Below are positions 47,444 to 55,665 of a stretch of 64,000 nt of DNA, in pieces. The stretch's first letter is position 1. Every line of letters starts with the position of its first letter. The DNA comes from Persicitalea sp963716085 (GTDB lineage: Bacteria > Bacteroidota > Bacteroidia > Cytophagales > Spirosomataceae). The notes beneath the pieces were generated by a model. The model made no database searches. It was not told the DNA's origin and saw nothing but the letters and a program-made list of their open reading frames with translations. The DNA lies in NCBI GenBank assembly GCA_963716085.1, contig OY970288.1, forward strand, positions 1,736,001 to 1,800,000, in the 5' to 3' direction. The translations under genes were made by a program, and so were the position numbers.

Positions 47444-48142
47444 ATGGAATTCTCTACTTTACTTTCTTCACTCCTGATGCTGGGCTTAGGTGCCGGGGGC
47501 GGGATCTGGTTTTATAATAATTTTGGCGGCGGCACTAGGAAAAAGCCGGAGCCCACCAAAGAAGCCTCCGTCCTGATCGACCGCATCGAGAAAGTATTCA
47601 AGGTCGTGATGGCCGAGGGATATTTTACGGAAATATACAACTACCAGCACGACCTGGATATCTGGCACCTTTTCAAAGATAAAAAGAAGGCACTTATCAT
47701 CGCTAAGGCCAAAGTACTCGTCGGCTTCGATTTTTCCAAAGTCCGCTGGCGCGTCGAAGGCGAAAGTCGGCAAATCGTGGTAGAGTACTTTCCCGCCCCG
47801 GAAATCCTGTCGATGGACACCGAGTACAAATTCTATGACATCGAATCCGGCTGGATCAACCGCTTCAAGACCGATGACCTGACCAACATCCTCTCCGAAG
47901 CCAAGGACGTGATGAACGAAAAGGCGATGGAAAGTGACCTCCCCCGCATCGCCAACAACCAAATCCAACTGATGATGTATCAGCTCGCCGCCAGCATGAA
48001 CTGGAAGGTAGAGATGCAACTCAGCGAATCGAACCAGAAGATGCTGGAGGTGTATTCGGCCTATCGGGAGTTGGAAGTCGAGCCGTTAGTTCTCAAAGGA
48101 GGAGAGGAGGAAGGAAAAGAGGAGGAAAGGAGGAAAGGCTGA
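47444..48142 (+). CDS. DUF4230 family membrane-anchored protein
   Basis: From the ATG at 47444, 232 residues. One N-terminal membrane segment (residues 5-20) is followed by a DUF4230 domain (about 40-200: IEKVFKVVMAEGYFTEIYNY, KALIIAKAKVLVGFDFSKVRW). Function unknown. The last 13 residues (EEEGKEEERRKG) are encoded by the GA-rich repeat array, so the original stop was probably lost or displaced. Confidence 0.8.
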   Translation: MEFSTLLSSLLMLGLGAGGGIWFYNNFGGGTRKKPEPTKEASVLIDRIEKVFKVVMAEGYFTEIYNYQHDLDIWHLFKDKKKALIIAKAKVLVGFDFSKVRWRVEGESRQIVVEYFPAPEILSMDTEYKFYDIESGWINRFKTDDLTNILSEAKDVMNEKAMESDLPRIANNQIQLMMYQLAASMNWKVEMQLSESNQKMLEVYSAYRELEVEPLVLKGGEEEGKEEERRKG

Positions 48143-48174
48143 CGATTACTTCATTTTATCCTTTCCTCCTCCCC
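48096..48174. repeat. Inverted AGGAGGAAA-unit arrays
   Basis: Left arm 48096-48138 encodes the C-terminus of the DUF4230 protein; right arm CCTTTCCTCCTCC (48160-48172) encodes the C-terminal CGEEERIK of the opposite gene. Together they form a hairpin with a 21-nt spacer that may also terminate transcription. Confidence 0.65.
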
Positions 48175-49737
48175 GCAGGGCACTACCATCACCACCTCTT
48201 CCTTTTCCACCACCACCGCCCCTGGCGGGAGTCCTTTGGGTTTTCTGACAAATTTCTTGGGGGTGACGATCACCGGACACAGGCTGTCGGTGCGGCGTTT
48301 GGAGTACCAGGCGGCCAGCTCGGCGGCGCGTTCGATGACGGGGGCCGGGAAGTTTTTTCCAGCCTGGTGCTTGACGACAACATGTGAACCCGTAACGTCG
48401 CGGGCGTGCAGCCAGAGGTCGTCCTTATGGGCATATTGCTGGGTCAGTAAGTCGTTGTTTTTGGCGTTTCTGCCGACCAGAATCACGTAGTTCTGAAATT
48501 CGACGCGGCGGAAAAGTTGCCCTTGGTCTTCGGTGGCTTTGCCGGGCGTGAGGGCGTTTTGCTTGACGTAAGTGCGCAGGTCGCGCAGTACTTCTATTTT
48601 TTCGATGTTGGCGTAATGCTCGCGTACCTGGGCCAGTTCCCGTTCGCGGGAGTCCAGGTTTTCCTGAATTTTATCCGTCTCTATTTTCTCGTTCTTGGCC
48701 TTGCGGTAATAGACTTCGGCATTTTTTTGGGGCGAGAGGTCTCTTTTTAATTTAATAGAAATCGGCTGGTCGCGGTAAAAATCGTGCAATTCCACCCGTT
48801 CGGCGCGTTCGGGAATTTGGTGCAGGTTGGCCATCAGGATGTGGCCCAGTTCTTCGTTCTTGCCGCTCTCTTCCAGTTCGACGAGTTTCTTGAAAGAGTT
48901 GGCGAGGTAGTTTTCCGTCTGCTTGATACGCTTTTGCAACAACCTCAGCCAGTCGGCTTTTTCTTTTTCAAGATTCCCAATTCGGGCGTACGCGTAGTAG
49001 AAGCGGTTGAGGGCTTTGAGCGGATCGTCAAAAGTCTCAGTGACTTCCCCCACGGGCAGCAGCGAGAGTGTGGGTAGATGGTGGAGTTGGGTGAGGTAAA
49101 AAGTAGGGTGGCGCAAATTTTCTAAAGCCTCCTGAATGAATTCCCACTTTGTTTCGAGCGTTTCAACTCCTGCCAGCTTGGGCAGTAAATAGGCTTTTAC
49201 CACTTTTCCGAAAGTCGGAAACAGCTTTTCAAACTTACCGTCCTGCGACACGAAAGCCTCGAACGACTGGTTCAGATCGCGGTCGAGTTCAGCGAGTTCC
49301 AGCGCGTGGTCGCCCGTGAGTTTATTGTTAAAAACGTCCACGACTTCACCACCAGCGTTGAAGTGAACAATGTTAGAGCGGTTCCCAAACAGCTTGAAAA
49401 CCAGCACCTCGCCGTTTTCCAGATAAATCCCCAAAGCCCGTTCATTATCGAACGCCCGTACTTGGCTGACGCCCTCCCCGTACAAACCGGTGAACAAGTC
49501 CACACTATTGCGGCGGGCGCGGTCAAACTGCTCAGGAAAACTCAGGCTGGCGAAGTCGGGCCGCAGGGAAGCTTTGATAAAAAAGGGTTTGTAAAAATTG
49601 TTCTTCCCCCGCCCTTCCGCAAATACCAAAATGATCTCGTCCCGCTCCTGACTAAAAGCCTCCAAAAACTGCTTCCCTGCAATCTCGCGATCGAGCGCCG
49701 GGGCCAGTTGGCGGAGGAAATAGTGATTTTGGTGCAT
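48151..49737 (-). CDS. NFACT/RqcH-like ribosome quality control protein
   Basis: From the ATG at 49737, 528 residues: NFACT-N domain (1-190, MHQNHYFLRQLAPALDREI), helical coiled-coil region (250-400) and NFACT-R domain (about 410-500, with WLHARDVTGSHVVVKHQAGK). RqcH binds stalled 50S subunits and adds Ala tails to nascent chains; eukaryotic Rqc2 is homologous. A longer reading to 49803 only adds repeat-derived residues. The C-terminus is also repeat-derived. Confidence 0.85.
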   Translation of the reverse strand: MHQNHYFLRQLAPALDREIAGKQFLEAFSQERDEIILVFAEGRGKNNFYKPFFIKASLRPDFASLSFPEQFDRARRNSVDLFTGLYGEGVSQVRAFDNERALGIYLENGEVLVFKLFGNRSNIVHFNAGGEVVDVFNNKLTGDHALELAELDRDLNQSFEAFVSQDGKFEKLFPTFGKVVKAYLLPKLAGVETLETKWEFIQEALENLRHPTFYLTQLHHLPTLSLLPVGEVTETFDDPLKALNRFYYAYARIGNLEKEKADWLRLLQKRIKQTENYLANSFKKLVELEESGKNEELGHILMANLHQIPERAERVELHDFYRDQPISIKLKRDLSPQKNAEVYYRKAKNEKIETDKIQENLDSRERELAQVREHYANIEKIEVLRDLRTYVKQNALTPGKATEDQGQLFRRVEFQNYVILVGRNAKNNDLLTQQYAHKDDLWLHARDVTGSHVVVKHQAGKNFPAPVIERAAELAAWYSKRRTDSLCPVIVTPKKFVRKPKGLPPGAVVVEKEEVVMVVPCGEEERIK

Positions 49738-49772
49738 GACGGTGGGGTGTATGGGTGCATGGGAGTTGTTGA

Positions 49773-49926
49773 GGCACAAAGTTCTAGAGGCACAAAGGCA
49801 CAAAGTGAAGGTTATCTTTTTAAAGTAATGTGTACTAGTCGAAACCGTAATTGGGTATCGTGAGTGTACGTCAGCCTACCGCCGGACGGCCTACTTTGTG
49901 CCTTTGGAACTTTGTGCCTTTGTGCC
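49773..49926. repeat. Inverted GGCACAAAG-unit arrays
   Basis: Left arm 49773-49808 and right arm 49893-49926 (CTTTGTGCC units) around an 84-bp spacer. The right arm encodes the last residues (TKAQSSKGTK) of the MBL hydrolase. Confidence 0.65.
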
Positions 49927-50691
49927 TGATGGCAGCGTCAAACGCAACCCATCATACCCCAACCGCACCCCCTTCGGCAATTCCTTTTCCACTTCCTCGT
50001 GCCTGCCCATGCGGTGGCTGAGGTGGGTGAGGTAGGTTTGGGGGATGTCGAGGCGTTCGATGAGGGCGAGGGCCTGGGCGAGGGTGAAGTGGGAGAGGTG
50101 GTCTTCGCGTTGGAGGGCGTCTAGGATGAGGATTTTGGTGCCTTCGAGTTTTTTTAGCTCTTCTTCGGCGATGTAATTGGTGTCGGTGATGTAAGCGAAG
50201 TCGCCAATTCGGAAGCCAAATACGGGTAGCTTGTAGTGCATGGCCTCAATGGGCGTGATGGTTACGCCTTCCACCTCGAATGGTTTGTTTTCGATAGGGT
50301 GTAGCTGTAGCCGTGGCGCTCCGGGATAGGGTTTCTTGACGAAAGCGTAGGCAAACTCAGCCTTGATTTGGTTCAGCACCGATTGCCGACCGTAGAGCGG
50401 CATGTCTTTCTTTTGGCTGAAATTAAAGCCCCGCACGTCGTCCAGTCCGGCGGTGTGGTCTTTGTGCTCGTGGGTAAACAGCACGGCGTCGAGCTGACGG
50501 ACGCGCGCCCGAAGTACCTGCTGCCGGAAGTCGGGGCCGGTATCGATGATGAAGGATTTACCCTCTGTTTCAATCCAGGCCGACACCCGCAGCCGCTTGT
50601 CGCGGTAGTCGAGGGAGCGGCACACGGCGCAGTCGCAATTAATGATGGGTACTCCCTGCGAAGTACCCGTACCCAGAAGCGTAACCTTCAT
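49891..50691 (-). CDS. MBL-fold hydrolase, PhnP-like
   Basis: 266 residues. LLGTGTSQGVPIINCDCAVCRS with the Cys cluster, then DTGPDFRQQ and the metal motif THEHKDHTAGLDD, and EAMHYKLPVFGFRIGDFAYITDTN. This matches the PhnP/RNase Z-like cyclic phosphodiesterase branch. Substrate uncertain. The last ten residues are repeat-encoded. Confidence 0.88.
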   Translation of the reverse strand: MKVTLLGTGTSQGVPIINCDCAVCRSLDYRDKRLRVSAWIETEGKSFIIDTGPDFRQQVLRARVRQLDAVLFTHEHKDHTAGLDDVRGFNFSQKKDMPLYGRQSVLNQIKAEFAYAFVKKPYPGAPRLQLHPIENKPFEVEGVTITPIEAMHYKLPVFGFRIGDFAYITDTNYIAEEELKKLEGTKILILDALQREDHLSHFTLAQALALIERLDIPQTYLTHLSHRMGRHEEVEKELPKGVRLGYDGLRLTLPSGTKAQSSKGTK

Positions 50692-50696
50692 ACGAC

Positions 50697-51074
50697 CTAT
50701 TCCGTCAGGTTCGCCACTACTTCTACCAGGCGGTCGAAGTTAAGGGGCTTCATCAGGGCATCGTTGAAGCCCGCTTCCTTGAAATCTTCGTCGGTGTAGT
50801 TCTTGGCGTTACCCGTGATGGCCACGATGGGGGTCTTTGATTTTTCGGCGTCTTTGAGGCTACGGATACTGCGCGCGCATTCCATGCCGTCCATGATAGG
50901 CATATTGATGTCGAGCAAAATGATGTCGAACTTTTCTTTCTCGAGCAATTGCAGCACCTGCTCGCCATTTTTAACGGCGGTGATTTCGTAATTTTGAAAT
51001 TCCAGAATCTTGCGAGCGAGGTTTTGAATAACCGAGCTATCTTCGGCGATCAGGACACGTTTGGTGTACGACAT
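50697..51074 (-). CDS. Stand-alone response regulator
   Basis: From the ATG at 51074, 125 residues: one receiver domain with the acidic pair Glu11/Asp12, phosphoacceptor Asp55 (IILLDINMP), Thr/Ala about 83-87 and Lys about 108 (LMKPL). No output domain, as in CheY-type or phosphorelay proteins. It is 5 bp from the MBL hydrolase start, so probably one operon. Confidence 0.92.
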   Translation of the reverse strand: MSYTKRVLIAEDSSVIQNLARKILEFQNYEITAVKNGEQVLQLLEKEKFDIILLDINMPIMDGMECARSIRSLKDAEKSKTPIVAITGNAKNYTDEDFKEAGFNDALMKPLNFDRLVEVVANLTE

Positions 51075-51154
51075 GGGGGATTTGTTGGGATTGTTGGTTT
51101 GATTTGGCTTGGTGAATTTAGGGATAATTATGGCAAGAAAGCAAAAATTTGGAA

Positions 51155-51231
51155 TGACGAGTGATAAGTGATGAGTGCTGAATGGGGGGTCAACGGTCAA
51201 TGGTCGACGGTTCGCGGTTGACGGTCATTGG
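51155..51231. repeat. Two adjacent short-unit arrays
   Basis: 51155-51184 has GTGATGA/GTGATAA units; 51189-51231 has GGTCAACG/GGTTGACG units in both orientations. Confidence 0.6.
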
Positions 51232-51289
51232 TATAGCGTTTTGAAATTCAGTATCTTAAATAGTTCTATTTTAAACAATTTATTCAAAA

Positions 51290-51901
51290 ATGAATTACGG
51301 ACTTCTTTTTGGTTTATCTGTTATTATGGTTCTGGTTAACCCGACGGCGAGGGCGCAAGACTTTAATAGGGAAATCGCGCACCACCGGGAGGAGTATAAG
51401 GCGGAGTTTTTAAAAACGCCCAACTCACCGCTCAAAGCGGCCGATCTGGACTATCTGCGATTCTTTGAGCCGGATTCGACCTACCGATTACGGGCGGAGT
51501 TTTTGGCCACGCCGGGCAGCGAGCCGTTCCAGATGCTGACGTACAGCGGCATGCGTAAGCCCTATGTGAAGTACGGAGAATTACACTTTGATTTAGCCGG
51601 AAAAAAGCAGACGCTGAATGTGTACCAAAGCCTGGATTTGCGCCGGATGCCGCAGTACCGCGATTATCTTTTCGTCCCGTTCAAGGACCTGACCAATGCC
51701 CAACAAACCTATGGCGGTGGACGCTACCTCGATTTCAGGATGAAGGATATTGAAGGAACGGCTTGTGTACTGGATTTTAACAAAGCTTACAATCCGTACT
51801 GCGCTTATTCAGAGGGGTTCAATTGTCCGATTCCGCCCAAGGAAAACCACCTGGAAGTGAAGGTGGAGGCGGGGGAGAAGAATTTTGAGAAAGCGCATTG
51901 A
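51290..51901 (+). CDS. DUF1684 family protein 2
   Basis: 203 residues with a signal peptide (1-22, ending ARA-Q). Core motifs YGGGRYLDFR, DFNKAYNPYCAY and CPIPPKENHL match the paralogue at 40859, which is anchored rather than secreted. Function unknown. Its 3' end overlaps a small opposite-strand reading frame. Confidence 0.88.
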   Translation: MNYGLLFGLSVIMVLVNPTARAQDFNREIAHHREEYKAEFLKTPNSPLKAADLDYLRFFEPDSTYRLRAEFLATPGSEPFQMLTYSGMRKPYVKYGELHFDLAGKKQTLNVYQSLDLRRMPQYRDYLFVPFKDLTNAQQTYGGGRYLDFRMKDIEGTACVLDFNKAYNPYCAYSEGFNCPIPPKENHLEVKVEAGEKNFEKAH

Positions 51902-52056
51902 GTGGTTTTCCATTTTACGGCCAAATCCCTGATTTCAGAGTTGAGTTCGCTTTCCAAGACCTCCTCTATTCTATTGACAACCTCTCTTGCCTTTTTCTCG
52001 TCAGGAATGAATTCCTGAGCTATCTCGTACAATTGTATGCTAACATCCGCGCTCAT
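51805..52056 (-). CDS. Small helical protein, possibly truncated
   Basis: 83 residues. The first 50 (SIQLYEIAQEFIPDEKKAREVVNRIEEVLES) look like a genuine helical protein, whereas the last 33 read antisense through the DUF1684 gene and look random. It may be the 5' part of a gene whose 3' end was lost when the neighbour moved in. Confidence 0.4.
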   Translation of the reverse strand: MSADVSIQLYEIAQEFIPDEKKAREVVNRIEEVLESELNSEIRDLAVKWKTTQCAFSKFFSPASTFTSRWFSLGGIGQLNPSE

Positions 52057-52129
52057 ATCAACCGGGTTTAGCTAAAATTAAAACTTACACAAAGTAGGAT
52101 ATTTTTTTGATTTTTGATGAAACACACAA

Positions 52130-52165
52130 AAACGGGGGAGAGAATCATGGATTCCCTCCCCCGTT
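52130..52165. terminator. Hairpin terminator
   Basis: ACGGGGGAG and CTCCCCCGT pair; on the minus strand the stem is followed by TTTTTGTG, ending the pseudogene transcript. Confidence 0.7.
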
Positions 52166-52191
52166 GCATTCAGACGCTATCTTATTGCGTT

Positions 52192-52515
52192 TTACTTCAC
52201 TCTCTTCTGAATTACAAAAGGTACGCAGACATTCTCCGGGCAGCAGTCTTCGACCACCACGATGGTGGGGCAGCAACCCGTAGCGGGGCAGGTGTTCGCC
52301 GTAGTCGTGAAGCTGTACTCATACGTGCCGAGTTCAGTTTCCGTCACTTCGTAGGTGTTTCCGGTTCCTACCTCGACGGGGTCGCCTCCCTGCGGATCGC
52401 CGCCCAGAGTCTTACGGAACCATACCACACCCGTGTACTATGCCGGGACGTTCAGTTCTAGAGCTGTGCCCTGTCCACAGCAGAAAGGAAGTTCTGTGAA
52501 AGTGATTATCAACTA
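52192..52515 (-). pseudogene. Remnant of a Cys-rich surface protein
   Basis: About 105 codons are recognisable, from IITFTELPFCCGQGTALEL to GTYEYSFTT, CPATGCCPTIVVVEDCCPE and the end VCVPFVIQKRVK, which is the typical C-terminus of large repetitive surface proteins of Cytophagales. An in-frame TAG (52440-52438) interrupts NVPA/YTGVVWF, and there is no start upstream (TAG precedes at once). It is therefore a decayed 3' fragment with an intact terminator. Confidence 0.65.
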
Positions 52516-52553
52516 CCATACCAAATTCTCGCCCGACCGTAAGGCCCATAACC

Positions 52554-52592
52554 AAAAAGAGCCGCCTCGTGACGAGGCAGCTCTTTTGAAAA
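52554..52592 (-). terminator. glpD terminator
   Basis: AAAAGAGC.GCCTCG and CGAGGC.GCTCTTTT form a long stem with a 3-nt loop; T-run on the minus strand. Confidence 0.8.
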
Positions 52593-52609
52593 TAACATTT
52601 GACCTGGTA

Positions 52610-54283
52610 TTATTCGATCCCCGCCTCCCGCTGGAAACCCCGCACCAACGCCGTGTACTCGTTCGCCATCCGGCGCTCCATGGCTGCGTCCCAGCCCAAT
52701 TCTGCAGCCATCAAGTCGCAAACCGTCGGCAGGCATTCCAGTGTGGCGTTCCAGTCGGTAATTTCCAGGCGAATGCGCCGCGCCAGGAAGTCGCGGGGCG
52801 TTACGGCCATTTCGTGGCGGGCGGTGTACACGACTTCGGCTTTAATGTAGGGAAGGCGGGCCACCAGGCGGTCGGCCAACGCACGATCTTCTTCGATCAG
52901 CGCCACTACGAGATTAGCCCGCGATCCGTATTTCAAAATCAGGTGCTTGCAGGCGTCTTCCCCTAAATCAAACTTTTGCTGGATGATTTTCCAGAAGTCG
53001 TAGTCGAAGTTTTCGCCCCCCGCCAGCAGGTGGTCGGCGGTCAGGCACGCGTTGGTTTGTCCCAGCATTTCTTCCACATCATCTACCGTGTCCTTCGCCA
53101 TCAGCCGGTAAGTGGTCCATTTTCCCCCCAGCAAACTTACCAGGCCTGAGTCGGTATCGTGCTCTACCTCGTGGTCGCGGGTGAGGCCCTTCGTGGATTT
53201 GGTCGGGTCGGCGGCCAGGAGCGGGCGCAGGCCACCGAAGCCCGCCGTGACGTCCTCGGGCCGGGGAGATTTTTTGAGGTAGGGTCGCAGGGTGCTTAAA
53301 AGAAAATCGACCTCATTCTTTACTAAGAACGGTTCCTTCGTACCGTCTCCGAATTCGGTGTCGGTCGTGCCGACGACCAGTTGTCCCTCGAACGGAATGG
53401 CGAAAACTACCCGGCCGTCGCTGGTTTTGGGAATGAGCATGGCGTCGGTACTGTTCAGCGTTTCGTAGGGCAGCACCACGTGAACGCCCTTGCTGGGCCG
53501 AATACGGGAGGGTAGCTTGGGATTGGCCCAGTGCCGAATCTGATCGGCGAAGGTGCCGGCACAGTTGATGAATACTTTGGCTGTGATCGAGAAGCTATCT
53601 TGAGTCAGCTCATCTCTGACGTTTGCCGCAATTAACTTTCCGGCCGAATCTTTCTCGAATCCCGTCACACCCAGGTAATTGACCACGGCCACGCCCTGTT
53701 CGTGCGCCGACTGCACGATGGCCAGGCAATAGCGGGCATCGTCGTGCTGGCCATCGTAATAAAGCACCGCACTGTGGAGCTTATTTTTGTCCAGGGTCGG
53801 CATCCGGGCCATGACTTCCTTCTTGGAAAGCCACTTGCCTTTGGGCAGCGTCTTGTCGTTGGCAAACCAGTCGTACATTTTCAGCCCAACGCTGTAGTAT
53901 AATCCCTCGATTAGCGAAAAGACGGGCGTTAGCAGCGCCAGCGGACGAGCCAGGTGCGGAGCGTTTTTGATTACGATCCGTCGTTCTTCCAGGCCGTGCC
54001 GCACCTGTTTCAGTTGTGCGAAATCAAGCTTCGTGAACGCCTGCTCCAGATAACGCACCCCACCGTGAATGAGCTTGGTGGAGCGGGAAGAGGTTTCGGA
54101 GGCAAAGTCTTTCTTGTCGATCATCGCCACTTTGTGGCCGCGTAGGGCGGCATCCAGGGCACAACCGGAACCACTCGCTCCGCCACCGATGATGCAGATG
54201 TCGAAGGCTTCGGTTTTGAGTCGGGCTATATTTTCGGGACGATTCATGTATTCCAGAGTAGTGAGAGTGGGATGAGAAGGCAT
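52610..54283 (-). CDS. glpD: Aerobic glycerol-3-phosphate dehydrogenase
   Basis: 557 residues. FAD-binding GGGASGSG at 33-40, SSRSTKLIHGGVRYLEQ typical of GlpD, and a C-terminal DAO_C domain (about 400-530). It oxidises glycerol-3-phosphate to dihydroxyacetone phosphate and feeds electrons to quinone. An internal Met13 is an alternative start. Single gene with its own terminator. Confidence 0.95.
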   Translation of the reverse strand: MPSHPTLTTLEYMNRPENIARLKTEAFDICIIGGGASGSGCALDAALRGHKVAMIDKKDFASETSSRSTKLIHGGVRYLEQAFTKLDFAQLKQVRHGLEERRIVIKNAPHLARPLALLTPVFSLIEGLYYSVGLKMYDWFANDKTLPKGKWLSKKEVMARMPTLDKNKLHSAVLYYDGQHDDARYCLAIVQSAHEQGVAVVNYLGVTGFEKDSAGKLIAANVRDELTQDSFSITAKVFINCAGTFADQIRHWANPKLPSRIRPSKGVHVVLPYETLNSTDAMLIPKTSDGRVVFAIPFEGQLVVGTTDTEFGDGTKEPFLVKNEVDFLLSTLRPYLKKSPRPEDVTAGFGGLRPLLAADPTKSTKGLTRDHEVEHDTDSGLVSLLGGKWTTYRLMAKDTVDDVEEMLGQTNACLTADHLLAGGENFDYDFWKIIQQKFDLGEDACKHLILKYGSRANLVVALIEEDRALADRLVARLPYIKAEVVYTARHEMAVTPRDFLARRIRLEITDWNATLECLPTVCDLMAAELGWDAAMERRMANEYTALVRGFQREAGIE

Positions 54284-54587
54284 ATTTTAGGGATGCACAA
54301 AGCTAGGGTGTTTTTTTGGAGAGAGGACGAGGAGTGCAACGCTTCCGAATTATACTTCGCAAAAGCGAATATCAAGGGCGAAATTGCCTTTACCTCTCAG
54401 CATGACCAATTTTAACTGATGGGCTGCCAGCTGTTGCAGCACAGCCTTTTTTCGTAGAAAGAAGACGCGTAGTACGCAAAAAGAAAGAATTACTCGATTC
54501 TTCGTAAATTTTGGCTTGGAATAGATTTTGTTGAGAATGTTTTGTATTTTCAAATCCATTTCACCTAGTCCCATAACTCAACCCATC
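54284..54587. other. 304-bp gap before a hypothetical gene
   Basis: A hairpin GGCTG(C)...GCAGC-ACAGCC lies near 54421-54448. A minus-strand reading frame at 54350-54574 is open but has no support. No convincing promoter. Confidence 0.4.
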
Positions 54588-54968
54588 ATGAAAACAGCCG
54601 CCAGTCCCCCCAAATCTAAATTTGAACACCTGCTCTGGAAAAATGAACTTGAATTCAATCGCCGTGAATTAGCGATTTTCGAGAGCTATCTCCTTAATCT
54701 CAAAGGGCAGATTCTTCCTCAAAGGCTTACCGAATTGATGGGTCAGCTACATGATTACTTTCACTCAGTCGACAAGCTTCTGGCAGAAATAGCGGCTGAG
54801 GATGTTCCTGCACCCGAGACGATTGCCACCGACCAGCGGCTCACCAACTGGCAGACTGGCAAGTCGGAATGTAGTTATATAAGAGAAGAGCTTTTCTACT
54901 TTGAACAGAACTACCATCAGTTCAGAAATCAGTTTTGCAGTTTCGCCGCAGGGTTAGAGGCGGCTTAA
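54588..54968 (+). CDS. Hypothetical helical protein
   Basis: From the ATG at 54588, 126 residues, predicted mainly helical with a likely antiparallel coiled coil (residues 15-70 and 90-120). No signal or known domain. It precedes the LysM/BON gene but has a separate promoter between them, so co-function is uncertain. Confidence 0.7.
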   Translation: MKTAASPPKSKFEHLLWKNELEFNRRELAIFESYLLNLKGQILPQRLTELMGQLHDYFHSVDKLLAEIAAEDVPAPETIATDQRLTNWQTGKSECSYIREELFYFEQNYHQFRNQFCSFAAGLEAA

Positions 54969-55015
54969 ATGACTGCCGAGCTGTGTGACGGGCATAATTG
55001 TTTTACGTATATAGG

Positions 55016-55047
55016 TTGTCGATTTGGCCCAAAAAATCTTAGCTTTG
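55016..55047 (+). promoter_or_regulatory. Promoter of the LysM/BON gene
   Basis: TTG (55016-55018), 21 bp, TAGCTTTG (55040-55047), leader about 40 nt. Confidence 0.6.
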
Positions 55048-55092
55048 GGTCATTCGAGATTTCATATTCATTCATAAAACAAAAAGCAAAAC

Positions 55093-55551
55093 ATGGGATT
55101 GATGTCATTTTTAAAGGGAGTTGGAGAGAAAGTCTTCAAAGGGAAAGAAGCTGCTGCTCCTGCTGCCGAAGCCGAACCCCTCCGCGCGAGTGCCCTGCTG
55201 GCCCACGTAAAGGCTTTGGGACTTACCTACAAAACCATCCAGGTTAAAACTTCCGGCGACACCGTAGTATTGGAAGGTGACGTAGAGAAGCAGGCTGATT
55301 CGGAGCGAATTGCGCTGGCACTCGGTAATGTGGAAGGCGTGTCACAGGTCGATAACCGCATGAGTGTAGCTGAGTCGGCTCCTGAGGCAACCTACTACAC
55401 GGTAAAGAGCGGAGATTCGCTGTCGAAGATCGCCAAAGAGGTTTATGGCGACATGAAGAAGTACCCACAAATCTTCGAGGCCAACAAGCCGATGCTGTCA
55501 GATCCCGACAAGATTTATCCGGGTCAGGTGCTGCGTATTCCCAAAGAATAG
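55093..55551 (+). CDS. BON-LysM protein, Kbp/YgaU-like
   Basis: 152 residues: short helix, BON domain (about 40-95: VKTSGDTVVLEGDVEKQADSER) and LysM domain (about 101-150: YYTVKSGDSLSKIAKEVYGD). This is the layout of E. coli Kbp (YgaU), a cytoplasmic potassium-binding protein. No signal peptide, consistent with that role. Confidence 0.9.
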   Translation: MGLMSFLKGVGEKVFKGKEAAAPAAEAEPLRASALLAHVKALGLTYKTIQVKTSGDTVVLEGDVEKQADSERIALALGNVEGVSQVDNRMSVAESAPEATYYTVKSGDSLSKIAKEVYGDMKKYPQIFEANKPMLSDPDKIYPGQVLRIPKE

Positions 55552-55553
55552 TT

Positions 55554-55664
55554 TGCTGTCGGCTTATGGCCGTCGGAAATCAGCCTTTAAGAAAAAACCA
55601 GATCGTGCATTCTGCATGATCTGGTTTTTTATTTTGCCGACAGCCGACAGCCGACAGCCGACAG
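55554..55664. repeat. Inverted GCCGACA-unit arrays
   Basis: Left arm 55554-55577 (GCTGTCGGC...GCCGTCGG) and right arm 55635-55664 (GCCGACA four times) flank the terminator at 55592-55630. Confidence 0.7.
55592..55630. terminator. Bidirectional terminator
   Basis: AAAAAACCAGATC.TGCA and its complement form a 17-bp stem with T-runs on both strands, shared by the converging LysM/BON and VWA genes. Confidence 0.9.
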
Positions 55665-55665
55665 C

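Noticed and set aside
54350..54574. Minus-strand 74-codon frame upstream of the gene at 54588
   Set aside because: No promoter, terminator or recognisable family, and it overlaps the likely leader of the next gene.
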